Counted from the first letter of the stretch, positions 40,101-48,262 are shown. The stretch: 64,000 bases of DNA from Haemonchus contortus (GCA_000469685.2 LS997563.1:37798468-37862467), one strand, 5' to 3'. Notes: a model not told the origin generated them from the letters alone. Numbers and translations are program-made.

Positions 40101-43100
40101 CCCCGGAGGGTTTGTGAATGATTCAGTTGATAATGCTAGTGATCCTGGATTTGATTGTCTAATTTCGCCCGTGATAGTGTCCTGCCCCGTGTACCACCTT
40201 CTGAATTATACTTCCACTACAGAATCACTTATACTTGCGGAGGCACGTCACTTCGCACTATACCTCACTTCCTCATCGTTAATAAGAATTGGGAAAAACT
40301 CGTTATTTTACACCTGGCTTTGCAAATCTGCCGTGACTTCCTTCTCTGACCTTATTCTATAAATAAAAGATGAAGGCTGACGGATAAAGTCTTTGGGGGT
40401 TGACCAAACGGGTCTGGATGGATGCGTCCACCCGATCGACTTCCATTCAGAATCATAGTGACCTTTTGAATGTGTATTTGGCCTATACATACAATGACTT
40501 CCGGTGGTCACCCGATGTACAAGTCAATGCTTCCATCCTCCCAGGCGAGTCTGATACCAATTAACAAACCTAGAGAGATGGCGGTTTGGTTGGCCTAGGC
40601 GGACAACCATCGGGGCTCGAACCGGTGACCTTGTGTAGAAGATGCCACTTCACTACCTTCTCCATTTCTGTAAATTGTATAAATAAATTCACTTAAGTTC
40701 TCCGGAGTACAGGTGACAGGAATAGAGGGTGACATAATGGCACCGGTCACTTTCCTACAATACTTCTCCTATCAGACCGCAAAAGAAAGTCCTCTACCTC
40801 TTCCTCCCAGGCAAAAGTCCAATCGTGCTAGAGAGGCAAATATCCCCCCTCCCACCCCCTCTGATTTCCTGACCGTCCCGTCTCATCTAAACCATTGGTC
40901 TCGGGGATCCTCTTATGCTTAGGAACATTCACTATATCATGCACCCTTTCCCACCCGCGTCCTCTCCCTCCTCTTACTATCCCCCTTTACCCTTGCTACC
41001 ATTGAATATTCTACTCGAGTACATAGAACGAGTAAATTGTAGCTAACTCGTGACTCTTTGCCACCACGCCGTCATTTTCCCTGGAAATATGCACATTTTT
41101 TCCTAGTTGAGTGCAGTGGACCTCTCTAATGCCCCATAAAAAAAGCTGTTCTTCACGATTTTCCGTTCCGTAGCCTCTCATGTGATTGTTGCTTTAAAGG
41201 GCAAGTTCTCTCCTTGAAAGCTCCCAAGATTACATTTTGCGTCAACATTCCTTTGTTTTTTGCTCACTGAAAAGTAAGCTAGGTTAGCCCAGAAGTTTGC
41301 CTTGTCGTGACTTGGCAGGATGCGCCATGCATTTGCGTTCCGTTGGGAAGAGTGGGGCGTTCTGGATCCAGTAATGGGTCACACAATGGTTATTGAGGGT
41401 CAACTGGTATCAAGAGCTGTAATTATCCTCTTATTCATGTATGTTACCATCCCAGCTGATTCTGAACTGTTTACAAGCTGATCTTTGAACCCTTCCTGTG
41501 ATGGGACCACTTTTTGCCATAAGACTACCCCTCTGTTATGGGAGCCCTCCACTGCTTGTTACATAAATACAAAAAAAATAGTCGATGAAAGTTGCTGATA
41601 ATTAACTACTCTAAAAAATGGAGAAAGTAAATGGAAAAATGAAGTTTTCTTGGCGTTGGTTTTAGATACGCCCTGTATTGGACCTCCAAGCAAAATCATT
41701 GTAGCTTTGGATGCATATGCGGCCTATACAAAGGCCTAATCTCCAGATGAATGAAGTGCCTAGTTGTCCTGAGCGGATACTGATCCGAAATTCCATCCCC
41801 ATATTACGTGTGTGCGTGGATGGTGTACCCTTCTTACCAGATCACCACTTGTAAATATGAATAACATCACTACAAATCGAGAAATAAAGCAATTTTAAGA
41901 AATGTGCATTGCTAGTATTCGCAGAAACTGTTACAGACTTTGTACAATCACTTAAAGGCACCGTTAACATGATTTTGGGTAATCCAGATCATGATGAAAA
42001 ACGAAAGACAAGATCGAAACTAGTGCGACTGAGGTGAAGAAACTGCGTGCATCGGTGTTTTCATAGTGAAAAAAGGCCGCGAAAAAAACGTTAAAAAGGG
42101 GGTTGGACGTGAATGAAACCAGAAAAATGAAGAAGGAGGGGCACCCGGACGAGCTAAACAGTGCGTTTCACTGCGCGCGTGTGGGTCCTGGTGCGAATAA
42201 CAGACAATGGTAACTCACAATTCATTCACTTATAAGCATAAATAAACAAAAAAAAACCTTAGTAACAGCAAAAGTAGCTCACCTTTTTCAGCCTCTAGGA
42301 GTAGGAAATCAAATAAGGGATCGCGGCAGCAAAAAGAAAAACAGAGGAAAGAAGACTGGGAGAAAAACATCGCCTCATCACTCGGCGATTAGCTTTTTGT
42401 GCGTGGGTCCTAGAACGAATAATAGCAATCCGTATTGTCTCGACACTCGTCTAACGTGACACCGATGGAGGGGCGGAGGGCGACCGTGGATACTTCTCCG
42501 GCCCCTTATTGTGTCCTATCCAGCCGTTTTCCGACCTCATTCCTGCACGAATGGTACTAGAGGGGGCTTCGAATTCAAACCATGTGCAAATCTCCGAAAC
42601 CACTTTTTCGTTAACAGTGTCTTTAAATACTTTCGGAGCTATAATAGCCATCGCTCGGTACCGATCCCACGCTTTCTATTCGAAACGTATAATCCCCTCA
42701 GTACAAATTTGTGATTCCCCTCCATGGCTGGCTTCTGAAGTGTTTGATTACCCCTCTCAAGCGATTTACTGGGACCGCCCCTTCGTCTAATGGCCACCTA
42801 TAAGCAGATAAAAAGGCTGCGTACGTTCACTTTTGCACCCGTCGTCATTTATAGACCTTCACGAGCTGAACATTGAGCTTTTCGTCGACTACCGTACTGT
42901 TCCCTTGCTTTGAAAAAATAATTTCTGACAGCATTATTTACTATCAAGCAGCTATATTTGCCAATAATGGCTTATCTCATTCCAGTAATACTTAGTGGTA
43001 AGTTTTGATAAACTTTGATCATAAATCTGGTCTGGGCTCAACTTCAACGAGCTCAAAATCTGGTTTACTGTTGGTTAAACAGAACTGCAAATAAACTGTG

Positions 43101-45409
43101 TTCACTGCTAATAAAACCGAACATTTAGAAGTATTGGCCGGGTGACACGAGTAAAATTTTTTGAGTCGATAATATTCCCTCGAAAAATCCGTTCTTTTCA
43201 GGGCATTCGATGAAGAAACTTCATGATATGACGCTAGTTATGCAGGTGATTTTTTCTTGCAAACCAATTTTTTTGTTTACTTTCAAATTTTTCCAATGAA
43301 AAACACCTTGAAATATATAATTGGTTAACTAAGTTGATGTGATAAAAATACTTTAACCATTGATATCGCATGCTCATATTCACGGTTCCCTCATGGAAGA
43401 AACTTAATCTACCAGAAGTCAAGGTTAAGTGAGCGGAGCTAACTATCCATTCACTGAGATGCGCCGGGTACTCGAAATGCGCTGCAAAATTGTGATAGGA
43501 TACGAATTCACCTCGGAACTAGCTTGAAAAAGCTTGGCTAAAAGTGGAACCACGTAGGTGTTCCCAACGCTTCCCAATGCCCCTTTATTTGATCAGTCTT
43601 CACGGGAGAACAGGAGGTACTGGCTGACCCGGGAAGGGAGCAGACAGGAATTCTGTCAAGATCTGTACACAGGAATTTACCAGCACTAACAGCTCTAGTT
43701 GTTATTTGAATACGTCCCTATCTTTTACTTCTCAAGATGTTCTACGGGGATTTTGGAACAATGTACATTCGGCTGATGTCTCGACTATTTCGATCTCTTT
43801 GAAGCTTGCAAGGGCTAAGATTAAGCTACCTTAAGTTGAAAAATATTAGGTCCAAGTATGGCCTGTTCAGCCTTATCTGTTACTTTACATTGCCATAACT
43901 GGTATGCGATTGTTTTCTAACCCGAATCGAGTTCCTGGCATCGACATCAATTCCATGGATTCGACTGCTAATTCTAATTGAACCATTTCAGGTAATGGAC
44001 TATGACCGCTTCTCATCAGACGACCCTATCGGAGAAATTTTATTGCCGATGAAAAATGTTAAATTTGAAAATAGCCCGGTATATTGGAAACATTTACAAC
44101 GCCCTACAGTATCCAGAGTGAGTCATTTCTATCGAAACATCAAAGTTCGTTTGAAAAATTTTTTTCGCAGTCGAGGTAAAAATCGTTTTTAGGAATTATG
44201 CGGTGAATTAATGTTATCATTGTGTTACCTCCCAGAATTGAACAAAGTCACTGTCAGTGTGATAAAAGCCAGAGATCTCAAAGCCAAAGACAAGATGGGA
44301 AGCTCTGGTAAGTTCTTCCGTCTCACAAATTCTTTGGAAAACAAATTTGAAATTTTACCTTCTAGTATTCAATCTGACAGCTCAAAATGACAATTTCGTA
44401 TGGACCAAATGTAATGAATTGGTTAATGAAAGCGGGGTATTCGAAATCCGTTCGTAATATGACATCTGCCCACTGAGCTACCGGATAGCGGCGCCACCAC
44501 CGCTTCCACCAAAACCTAAATTTGGACCGAAGCGCACCCACGCCCATCCTGTGTAGTTCGCTCGAGAAGTAACTGAAAGAGCTTTGGCCTCTACGTCTCG
44601 CTTTCTAGATACTTCAGGCGTGGCGCTGAAAGCGATGGGCCGGATTACCTGGACCATTACACTCACCTGTTTGGTGTGCTCCCCTTGCCCGCACCTAGGG
44701 AGTTGTTCCTCCTTCCGAGTCGACTAGTCAAGGATAGCCCACTTTAAGATGACCAACTAAGACATCCACCAACAGAGGACCCTAGTAAATCCCCGCACTC
44801 GTTTGAAGGGGTTGAATTCCCCTTAATAATCTTTCATTTCCTTTATTGTTATTGTTTTTTGTTTTTGCTCAAAAGTACAATTCAAAGCGCTCGCATAAGT
44901 ACCACATTTGTTCCCTATCTGGAGTGTGTCTTTACTATTCCATTTTTTCCAACTTCATCTACAGAAAATACTCCTATTAAATACTAAATTTCTGGTACGC
45001 GTTAAATAATTCGGACTATAAATTATATTTTAGATCCATACGTAAAGCTGTGGTTGGTACAACAAGGAAATAAACTCGAGAAACGAAAAACTTCTGTCAA
45101 ACCACAAACATTGGCTCCATTATTTAACGAATCATTTGCTTTCACCGTTCCAGCGAAAGACGTTCTCGAAAAGGATGTGAATCTTGTAGTTACGGTAGGT
45201 GAACTGCTTCTTGCTCTTTTAAAATTCTCAACTTCCCAACAATTTTGTTTCAGGTGATGGATTATGATTTATTATCCAGTAACGACGAAATTGGTCATAC
45301 CATCATTGGTCCGTTAGGAAATGAAACGGGTGCCCGTCATTGGAAAGAAGTAATTGATCATCCTGAAACCCCATTTGCTCTATGGCATCAACTATCTCCA
45401 CGATGGTGA
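16083..45409 (+). CDS. Synaptotagmin (membrane-anchored C2A-C2B calcium sensor), whole gene span
   Basis: Ten exons (listed separately) join in frame to 374 residues. Residues about 9-33 are one hydrophobic membrane anchor followed by a basic stop-transfer (KTRK). A linker of about 70 residues leads to C2A (about 104-225) and C2B (about 235-370). Calcium ligands are complete: D133, D139, D192, D194, D200 in C2A and D264, D270, D326, D328, D334 in C2B. C2B keeps a basic strand (KLEKRKTS) and the C-terminal WHQL (367-370). Synaptotagmins sit on secretory or synaptic vesicle membranes, bind calcium, acidic lipids and SNAREs, and trigger fusion. The size fits the family (about 350-420). The very short N-terminus and complete ligands suggest a fast-acting vesicle or Syt7-like type, but I cannot assign it to a particular snt paralogue. 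Intron 5 is about 22.3 kb. Confidence 0.93.
16296..16355 (+). CDS. Synaptotagmin exon 2 (juxtamembrane linker)
   Basis: The acceptor is TTTCCAG (ending 16295) and the donor CAG|GTGAGC at 16356. The 60-base exon encodes [19 protein letters not shown], a basic stop-transfer then an acidic linker. Phase 2 is kept on both sides. Confidence 0.8.
17031..17312 (+). repeat. tRNA-derived SINE, copy 7 (near full length)
   Basis: Head GCGGAGGTGGTATAGTGACA, B box GGTTCGAATCCCGG, body and GTCAACGCCCA tail, in synaptotagmin intron 2. Its upstream 35 bases (TTTTGCG...TTTTGACATCTAAGAAA) resemble those before copy 6. Confidence 0.85.
17912..18008 (+). CDS. Synaptotagmin exon 3 (cytosolic linker)
   Basis: The acceptor is ACTTTCAG (ending 17911); the alternative at 17900 leads quickly to a stop. 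The donor is GCG|GTGGGT at 18009, weaker than the others but the one that restores phase 0 for exon 4. The linker sequence is poorly conserved, so this exon rests on splice phase and an open frame rather than homology. Confidence 0.6.
18627..18774 (+). CDS. Synaptotagmin exon 4 (start of C2A)
   Basis: The acceptor is GACTTTTTCAG (ending 18626) and the donor ACAG|GTACAT. It encodes [20 protein letters not shown] and LPVKDITG, the first C2A strands and the first calcium ligand, D133. Confidence 0.92.
18909..19210 (-). repeat. tRNA-derived SINE, copy 8 (full length, 3' part of U6 chimera)
   Basis: The - strand reads GGGGCGGAGGTGGTGTAGTG, then B box GGTTCGAATCCCGG, the body, and a tail with two CTTTATC-type repeats ending at the target duplication. 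Best-preserved copy in the window. Confidence 0.88.
19211..19314 (-). ncRNA. U6 spliceosomal snRNA copy (retroposed pseudogene)
   Basis: The 104-base - strand sequence contains the U6 landmarks in order: a 5' stem-loop (GTTCATTCCTGAAC), CATATACTAAAATTGG, the ACAGAGAAGATTAGCATGG catalytic segment, TGCGCAAGGATGACACGC, and a GCGTTCC end followed by a T run. Real U6 genes end at the T run. This one continues directly into a SINE and lies in a synaptotagmin intron, so I take it as a retro-copy and not an active gene. The middle has GGGCCC where GGCCCC is usual. Confidence 0.85.
19564..19838 (-). repeat. tRNA-derived SINE, copy 9 (diverged)
   Basis: Tail GGCGTTGATCG and body (AAGTCAGTGCTTTTGTC, GGATGGAAGGCTTGG) on the + strand. 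The tRNA-like head is degraded near 19838. It lies in synaptotagmin intron 4. Confidence 0.7.
20793..20909 (+). CDS. Synaptotagmin exon 5 (C2A core)
   Basis: The acceptor is ACACTTCAG (ending 20792) and the donor CCAG|GTTTGC. It encodes [10 protein letters not shown] (calcium ligand D139) and [18 protein letters not shown], the conserved NLNP strand of C2 domains. It begins and ends in phase 1, which matches exons 4 and 6. Confidence 0.95.
21429..21479. repeat. Perfect 22-bp inverted repeat with 7-base loop
   Basis: The arms 21429-21450 and 21458-21479 are exactly complementary (TTGTCTACTCATTTCATCCC... and its reverse), separated by GCTGTTA. Weaker pairing continues a few bases outward. It could be a snap-back deletion remnant, a tiny MITE core, or a small-RNA hairpin; the sequence alone does not decide. 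Confidence 0.85.
21767..21910. repeat. AT-rich minisatellite, about 33-bp period
   Basis: About four tandem copies of a unit containing TTATTTGTATTTTGTATTA, the last two identical. It yields a meaningless 66-codon hydrophobic ORF. Confidence 0.85.
22239..22492. mobile_element. GGG-ended MITE, second copy of the element in mariner
   Basis: It shares with 3618-3875 the blocks CGCCGCACGCGGCTGTCGCG, AGTTCTAGCGTTCTTC (AGCTCTAG in the other copy) and CATTCCTTCGCGCGCG. Ends read (A)GGGAGAGACGGGCAGTAG and, on the other strand, TGGTGCAGTAGGAACG. Possible decayed 9-bp duplication: CATCCAATC (22230-22238) against CATACAATT (22493-22501). Non-coding. Confidence 0.75.
22847..23559 (-). CDS. Candidate two-part coding region, function unknown
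   Basis: Two - strand open frames lie close together. The first (23559-23269, 96 residues) is Ser/Asn/Thr-rich with a basic [10 protein letters not shown] stretch. The second (23062-22847, 71 residues) is acidic then strongly basic ([19 protein letters not shown]). The composition is more protein-like than that of the neighbouring frames and resembles disordered nuclear proteins. I see no convincing splice pair joining them and no known domain. It would be a nested gene inside synaptotagmin intron 5, or a relic. Confidence 0.25.
24700..25073. repeat. Diverged relative of MITE copy A (right part)
   Basis: It shares CGGACGAGTTTCA, ACCGAAATCTCGTCCAA and a right end close to GGTACTCAAAATTATTGTAACCGTGCCTCT with 61895-62368. 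The left end was not located. Confidence 0.5.
34485..34919 (+). CDS. Open frame of 144 codons, unknown
   Basis: The longest non-repeat ORF in the big intron. It is Cys/Ser-rich at first and Arg/Pro-rich at the end, with no signal peptide, membrane segment or known domain. Overlapping frames of 63-66 codons are open on both strands, suggesting a locally GC-rich stretch low in stops. Probably not a gene. Confidence 0.15.
   Translation: MDICSWTGIESSLPARLFELSHSELVVYCTCSSISALIQSYYTYFGLHRGSGASSFLFTGVNVCSRGSDMFSVCYSERMDRLAAVHAMHGFLKVPAKKKSCPVRAGRSMSLTERRGLVSPARFPARGTVSPLPTRASKLCTVRN
34940..35100 (-). repeat. (TTTA)n microsatellite with possible LINE 3' tail
   Basis: The run of TTTA units at about 34945-34973 reads on the - strand as a (TAAA)n tail following GCACTCCGTGAGTGTG. 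That resembles the simple-repeat 3' end of CR1-type LINEs, such as the one ending at about 54142. Only the last 100-150 bases would be present. Confidence 0.35.
35228..35462 (+). repeat. tRNA-derived SINE, copy 11 (diverged)
   Basis: Head GGTGGCTGGCGCAGTAACAAG, B-box remnant (GTCCAGGGATTGAAGC), then the body (GCACCGACTCGTCCATCGG, GATTCTGAATGGAAGT). The tail is lost. Confidence 0.65.
35758..37020 (+). mobile_element. Tc1-like transposon with degenerate transposase
   Basis: Terminal inverted repeats of about 26 bp start CAGGGTGGGCCAAAATTATG at 35758, mirrored at 36995-37020. They are flanked by TA (35756-35757 and 37021-37022). At 1263 bp it has the normal size for a Tc1-like element. The ends are well preserved although the coding part is not. 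Confidence 0.9.
35937..36810 (+). pseudogene. Tc1-like transposase, multiply broken
   Basis: Recognisable pieces appear in order in different frames: a basic DNA-binding region (about 35980-36110, [10 protein letters not shown]...SGEPRRA), [10 protein letters not shown] around 36339-36368 with the first catalytic aspartate, [18 protein letters not shown] (about 36451), and [11 protein letters not shown] near 36681-36713 with the second-half catalytic aspartate. Stops and frameshifts separate them, so no enzyme is made. The frames match Tc1 more than mariner (SPDLNP rather than SPDLAP). Confidence 0.75.
37340..37457 (-). repeat. tRNA-derived SINE, copy 12 (5' part)
   Basis: The - strand head (GGTGTAGTGGCTAGTAGTGC) and a mutated B box are present; the rest stops near 37340. 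Head to head with copy 13. Confidence 0.6.
37478..37745 (+). repeat. tRNA-derived SINE, copy 13 (diverged)
   Basis: Begins ACATAGTCAAGTGGCAAGTG; B-box-like GGGAACGAATCCCGG, body and TGTTGATTGATGCAG tail. Only about 20 bases separate it from the inverted copy 12. Confidence 0.65.
38785..39052 (-). repeat. tRNA-derived SINE, copy 14
   Basis: On the + strand the tail (GTTAATCCAACC), ATGCGCCCTGCATTCGACTT, the body and a B box (GGGTTTGAACCCGTGACC) end in a degraded head at about 39052. Confidence 0.75.
39950..40200 (-). repeat. tRNA-derived SINE, copy 15 (diverged)
   Basis: Body recognised by GATGCGCCCCACATTCAACC, CCTATACAATGACATAGACT and CGACCCCGGAGGG on the + strand. The head ends near 40200 in a decayed CACC motif. 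Confidence 0.65.
40383..40668 (-). repeat. tRNA-derived SINE, copy 16
   Basis: Nearly complete in - orientation: tail GGATAAAGTCTTTGGGGGTT, body, B-box region GGGGCTCGAACCGGTGACC, head ending CACTACCTTCTCC. Confidence 0.78.
41651..41850 (-). repeat. tRNA-derived SINE, copy 17 (internally deleted)
   Basis: Tail GGCGTTGGTTTTAGATACGC and head region remain on the - strand, but the central ACTTGTACATCGGCTGG block is missing. Confidence 0.55.
41954..42625 (-). mobile_element. AGGCAC-TIR MITE, copy B (672 bp)
   Basis: Ends are inverted repeats: AAAGGCACCGTTAAC at about 41954 and the mirror of AAAGACACTGTTAAC ending at about 42625. Long stretches match 49286-49763 in reverse orientation. It carries about 190 extra internal bases, including a partial duplication of GTGGGTCCT...CGAATAA. 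Non-coding; the 93-codon frame at its end is a shadow. A TTA/TAA at the borders suggests a 3-bp target duplication, but this is weak. Confidence 0.75.
43202..43245 (+). CDS. Synaptotagmin exon 6 (44 bases, C2A)
   Basis: The acceptor is TTCTTTTCAG (ending 43201) and the donor CAG|GTGATT at 43246. It encodes [14 protein letters not shown], the strand just before the VMDYDRFS loop. Start phase 1 and end phase 0 fit exons 5 and 7 exactly. It is too short for ORF finders but needed for an intact C2A. Confidence 0.9.
43992..44117 (+). CDS. Synaptotagmin exon 7 (C2A calcium loop 3 to linker)
   Basis: The acceptor is CCATTTCAG and the donor AGA|GTGAGT. It encodes [20 protein letters not shown] with calcium ligands D192, D194 and D200, then the C2A-C2B linker. 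126 bases, phase 0 at both ends. Confidence 0.95.
44193..44307 (+). CDS. Synaptotagmin exon 8 (start of C2B)
   Basis: The acceptor is CGTTTTTAG and the donor TCTG|GTAAGT. It encodes [20 protein letters not shown] and [11 protein letters not shown], the opening C2B strands, which are among the most conserved in synaptotagmins. It includes ligand D264. Confidence 0.95.
44430..44500 (-). repeat. tRNA-like remnant in synaptotagmin intron 8
   Basis: The - strand shows an A-box-like GGTAGCTCAGTGGGCAG and, about 30 bases on, TTTCGAATACCCC resembling a B box. The arms do not fold into a full cloverleaf by eye. Likely a tRNA pseudogene or the head of another SINE. Confidence 0.3.
45034..45194 (+). 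CDS. Synaptotagmin exon 9 (C2B core)
   Basis: The acceptor is TATATTTTAG and the donor ACG|GTAGGT. It encodes [10 protein letters not shown] (ligand D270), the basic KLEKRKTS strand that binds acidic lipids and SNAREs, and NESFAFTVP. Confidence 0.95.
45254..45409 (+). CDS. Synaptotagmin exon 10 (C2B end, stop)
   Basis: The acceptor is TTTGTTTCAG, after a 59-base intron. It encodes [14 protein letters not shown] (ligands D326, D328, D334), HWKEVI, and the C-terminal WHQL required for vesicle docking in characterised synaptotagmins. Stop TGA at 45407-45409. Confidence 0.96.
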   Translation: MMDYDLLSSNDEIGHTIIGPLGNETGARHWKEVIDHPETPFALWHQLSPRW

Positions 45410-45625
45410 CGAATGATAAATGAGTACGAGGATGTACTACCCAGTGATACACTGCTGTTTCCATGTTTGACCGGTCCCTATTGAGAAAAAATTAAGCGTT
45501 CGAATGACTTCAAATCGGCACGATGTCGTTAGAAGAGCGCCAGCGAATTCTGTTGACGTAGTCGATATTCCACATTGAGAAATTTCCATGTAAATAGAAC
45601 TAAATAGAAAATTATGATACTTTGC

Positions 45626-45631
45626 AATAAA
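45626..45631 (+). terminator. Polyadenylation signal of synaptotagmin
   Basis: AATAAA lies 217 bases past the stop codon, in AT-rich sequence. Confidence 0.65.
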
Positions 45632-45829
45632 GATGAATTTCGTTTACAATTCATCGCATGGCTCATACTATTCGTTATTCCGACCCGAAGATTACTCTGT
45701 TCCTACTGTTTCTACTGATATATCCTGAGTAACCTTAGAAATGGAAAATATTTATTGATCTTGCTTCAGACAGACGGATTTAATGATTTAATGTCACGTT
45801 AGAATTCATAAAATCGGATCTTTCGACTT

Positions 45830-46106
45830 CATCTTCTGACTAAATGCAGACCCACGAAGCATCCGTTGTCTGCAAGAATTTTCGTAGTTCTCCCGAGCTT
45901 CTCCAAGTGCCCACCATCCAGCACTAGCTCCAATTAACATTTGGATCATCTGAGAAATATTCCTGAAATTCATTTAAGTTACCCATTAGATGGAATAGTA
46001 TCTGCGCATGGGAAAAACGCTGCACCATTATCAACTTACTAGCGCTGGCCAGCCCATCATGGAAGTTGAGCATCAGAGATAGGCAAATGAAGTAGTAGAA
46101 CCACAT
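45830..46106 (-). pseudogene. ShKT secreted peptide pseudogene
   Basis: Exon 1 (from ATG 46106) encodes a signal peptide starting MWFYYFICLSLMLNFHDG, almost the same as in the 59-64 kb cluster, and is followed by a donor-like GTAAGT. After about 65-70 bases of intron, TTTCAG precedes a second exon with SDDPNVN. There the first two domain cysteines are replaced (Tyr and Trp), a stop follows, and the rest of the domain is in another frame. A broken ShKT peptide gene. Confidence 0.65.
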
Positions 46107-46296
46107 TGTTGGATGTTGACTGTCGTCACAGTCATCTGAATGCTATTATAGTATACTGCTAGAAGCCTTATATACTGCTTATCTGATCCCCGAAACGGCA
46201 CCTCCTCTTTGAACAGTTATTTTTTGCCGTCAGTGCCCTTTTTTCCTCTACTTCTAGTTCCGTGTTGCTCCGCTTGCATGGCACCCTTTTTGTTGG

Positions 46297-46575
46297 CATT
46301 CTTGTGGAAACAATAATTTCTATATATGTTTCCGGGAATTCGAAACAATTGGTTATGTGTGAGTAAAAAATGAATGAGCAGGCATTGTTGACTCTGGCAT
46401 TGATGCAATTGGTTTATGAACAAACGATATTTTGATTCTACCGAGGCGATATGGAATGAAACAGAGCTAGATCTGTGTATATAAAGCTAGCCTCCTAGCT
46501 AGCAAAACCATTCATCACAATGCGTTCAACCCTTCGAATTACTGGTATGTCAATACTCTTGCTTCATACTTTTCA
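46297..46575. repeat. Tandem duplicated segment, copy 1
   Basis: About 280 bases match 47505-47795 with moderate divergence (shared GCATTCTTGTGGAAACAAT, GAGCAGGCATTGTTGACTCT). This copy has a TATA-like TATATAAAG (46477-46485) and a start MRSTLRITG at 46520 ending in a GGTATGTC donor-like site. In the other copy the ATG is GTG. Whether either unit belongs to a gene is unclear; no second exon was found. Confidence 0.6.
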
Positions 46576-47504
46576 CCAGTCTATTTATAAAAGAGCGACG
46601 CGTATATCTTGATCGTGCCTGTTGCAAATTTATGAAGAAAAATGAGGTTGGAGATTTGAATCTTTAATGTCTGTTGCTAGAATATTCTTATAAATCCTAT
46701 CCTGACTAAATGGAGACTGGAACTTCTCTTCCATTCGTTCAACCCTAATTCACCACAATGAAGTTAAAGTCTAAGAATGAAATTTGAATAAATATATACT
46801 CCAAAAAGAGCCAGATTCCGCAGCGGTTCTTGCACTTTAAGTACAAAACTCAACAAGTAATTTACCGGCAGTCCTTGTATTCTATGCGGTTTGTGGTACA
46901 GTATTCACGCGCATTGGAATTGGAGGGAAAGGATTAGAGGAGTGGGGCCCGGACGGAGAAAAAAGCTGCCATATATTCGACAAAAAGGAAAATAGTTCTT
47001 GGGCATTATCACAGGATAGTGACTGCGTATGGAAAGAGCATGTTGCGTCATAGTTAACATTCTAGCTAGGACCTACAACCACTGTAGAGCGCAATATCGC
47101 GCAAACCCCGAAACCTGCGTTATAAAGAAAGAAGTGGACTATGAAAGTGGCGCGCATCAGGGATTCGCCGCAAATGCGGTTACACCTTAGCGTCAGTCGG
47201 CAGCTACCTCCTAAACCTCCCAAAGTGTCGGTTTTATTACAATTTCCTCCGAAAAACGGACTGTCTGAATACTTGTAATTAATAAATTTCACCTCATGCC
47301 TATTGTGATCACTATTTCGAATAGTGCTTTGCGATGAGTTCCGAGAATTCTTTTTGACTGAGTAATTCGAGGCTCTTTTTTGGATGGGGAAGACGAACAA
47401 CTCTGGCGATGTTGTTCTGATCTGTAACGAATCGTGTTATTTCCACTTCGACATTTGTGGGATTTCAAATGACGGGTTCTGGCTAAGACGTAAAAGGTAG
47501 TTTC

Positions 47505-47795
47505 TGTTTGCATTCTTGTGGAAACAATTATTCTTCCATCTGTTTCCAAGAATTCGAACGACAATTATAATAGTTACGAGCGAGTTAAAAAACGACCGAG
47601 CAGGCATTGTTGACTCTGTGAATGATGCAACTAGTGCATGATTAGACATTATTCCCAATTTACTGGAGCGATAGGGGGATAATACAGAATAAGGCTTGGC
47701 TATATTAGGCCATATAGCTGCACATATAACGAAATCACTGATCACAGTGCATTCATCTCGAATTGCTTGAATTTTAGTTCTATTGCTTCGTACTT
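47505..47795. repeat. Tandem duplicated segment, copy 2
   Basis: Partner of 46297-46575. The surrounding - strand frames (47289-47564, 47437-47745 and 47742-47942) contain two similar Cys-containing stretches (SHKCRSGN and FHKCQSGI). The duplicated region may once have coded for small peptides on the - strand. Confidence 0.5.
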
Positions 47796-48050
47796 TTCAT
47801 CTATTGAAGTGATACATGGAATTCCAATTACGCTTCTATCCGAACTGCTGAAAAACGGACAGTTGTGGTAGATGTTGTTCCGCGCATAAGGGGTTTCGAT
47901 GATCCCACTCTGACATTTATGAAATTTCCAAGGACAGATCAAGCCGAGAGGTTTGTTTATAAACCTGGATCAATGCTTTCACGCACTGTTGAATTTACTT
48001 TTCTAATTGTTTATAGGTAGACTAGCTGTGACGACAGTCAACATCCAACA

Positions 48051-48262
48051 ATGTGGTTCTACTTCTTCATTCGCCTCTCTATGACAATCAGCTTTCGCTT
48101 TCATGCAAGTTGCAGGTAGAACCTCAGTGTGCACAGACGGTACCAATATATGCATTTATCCTGCAGATAACGTTAATGGTGCTTAGGAAAATTGCTCAGA
48201 TGATCCAAACGTTAACTGCGGTTTGCTGGATAGCGGACTGCATTTCGCTGTCTGATGCAAGA
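48051..48262 (+). pseudogene. ShKT secreted peptide pseudogene, second copy
   Basis: ATG at 48051 opens a decayed version of the family signal peptide (MWFYFFIRLSM) that stops after about 22 codons. At about 48205 the domain start SDDPNVNC follows, with a stop after another dozen codons. Its 5' flank (GACAGTCAACATCCAACA) is shared, inverted, with the pseudogene at 45.8-46.1 kb, so the two arose by duplication. Confidence 0.55.

Larger units (their letters stand above)
20910..43201 (+). other. Synaptotagmin intron 5, about 22.3 kb, repeat-filled
   Basis: The donor at 20910 and acceptor at 43201 are fixed by the interrupted C2A frame. Inside are two MITEs, a Tc1-like element, about six SINE copies, a minisatellite, a perfect hairpin, and two ORF candidates (22.8-23.6 kb and 34.5 kb). 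Between about 23.6 and 34.9 kb I recognise almost nothing else: AT-rich sequence, a poly-C run (29606-29617), and a three-fold AACTGGCTGATCTTG repeat (about 32443-32505). Confidence 0.8.
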
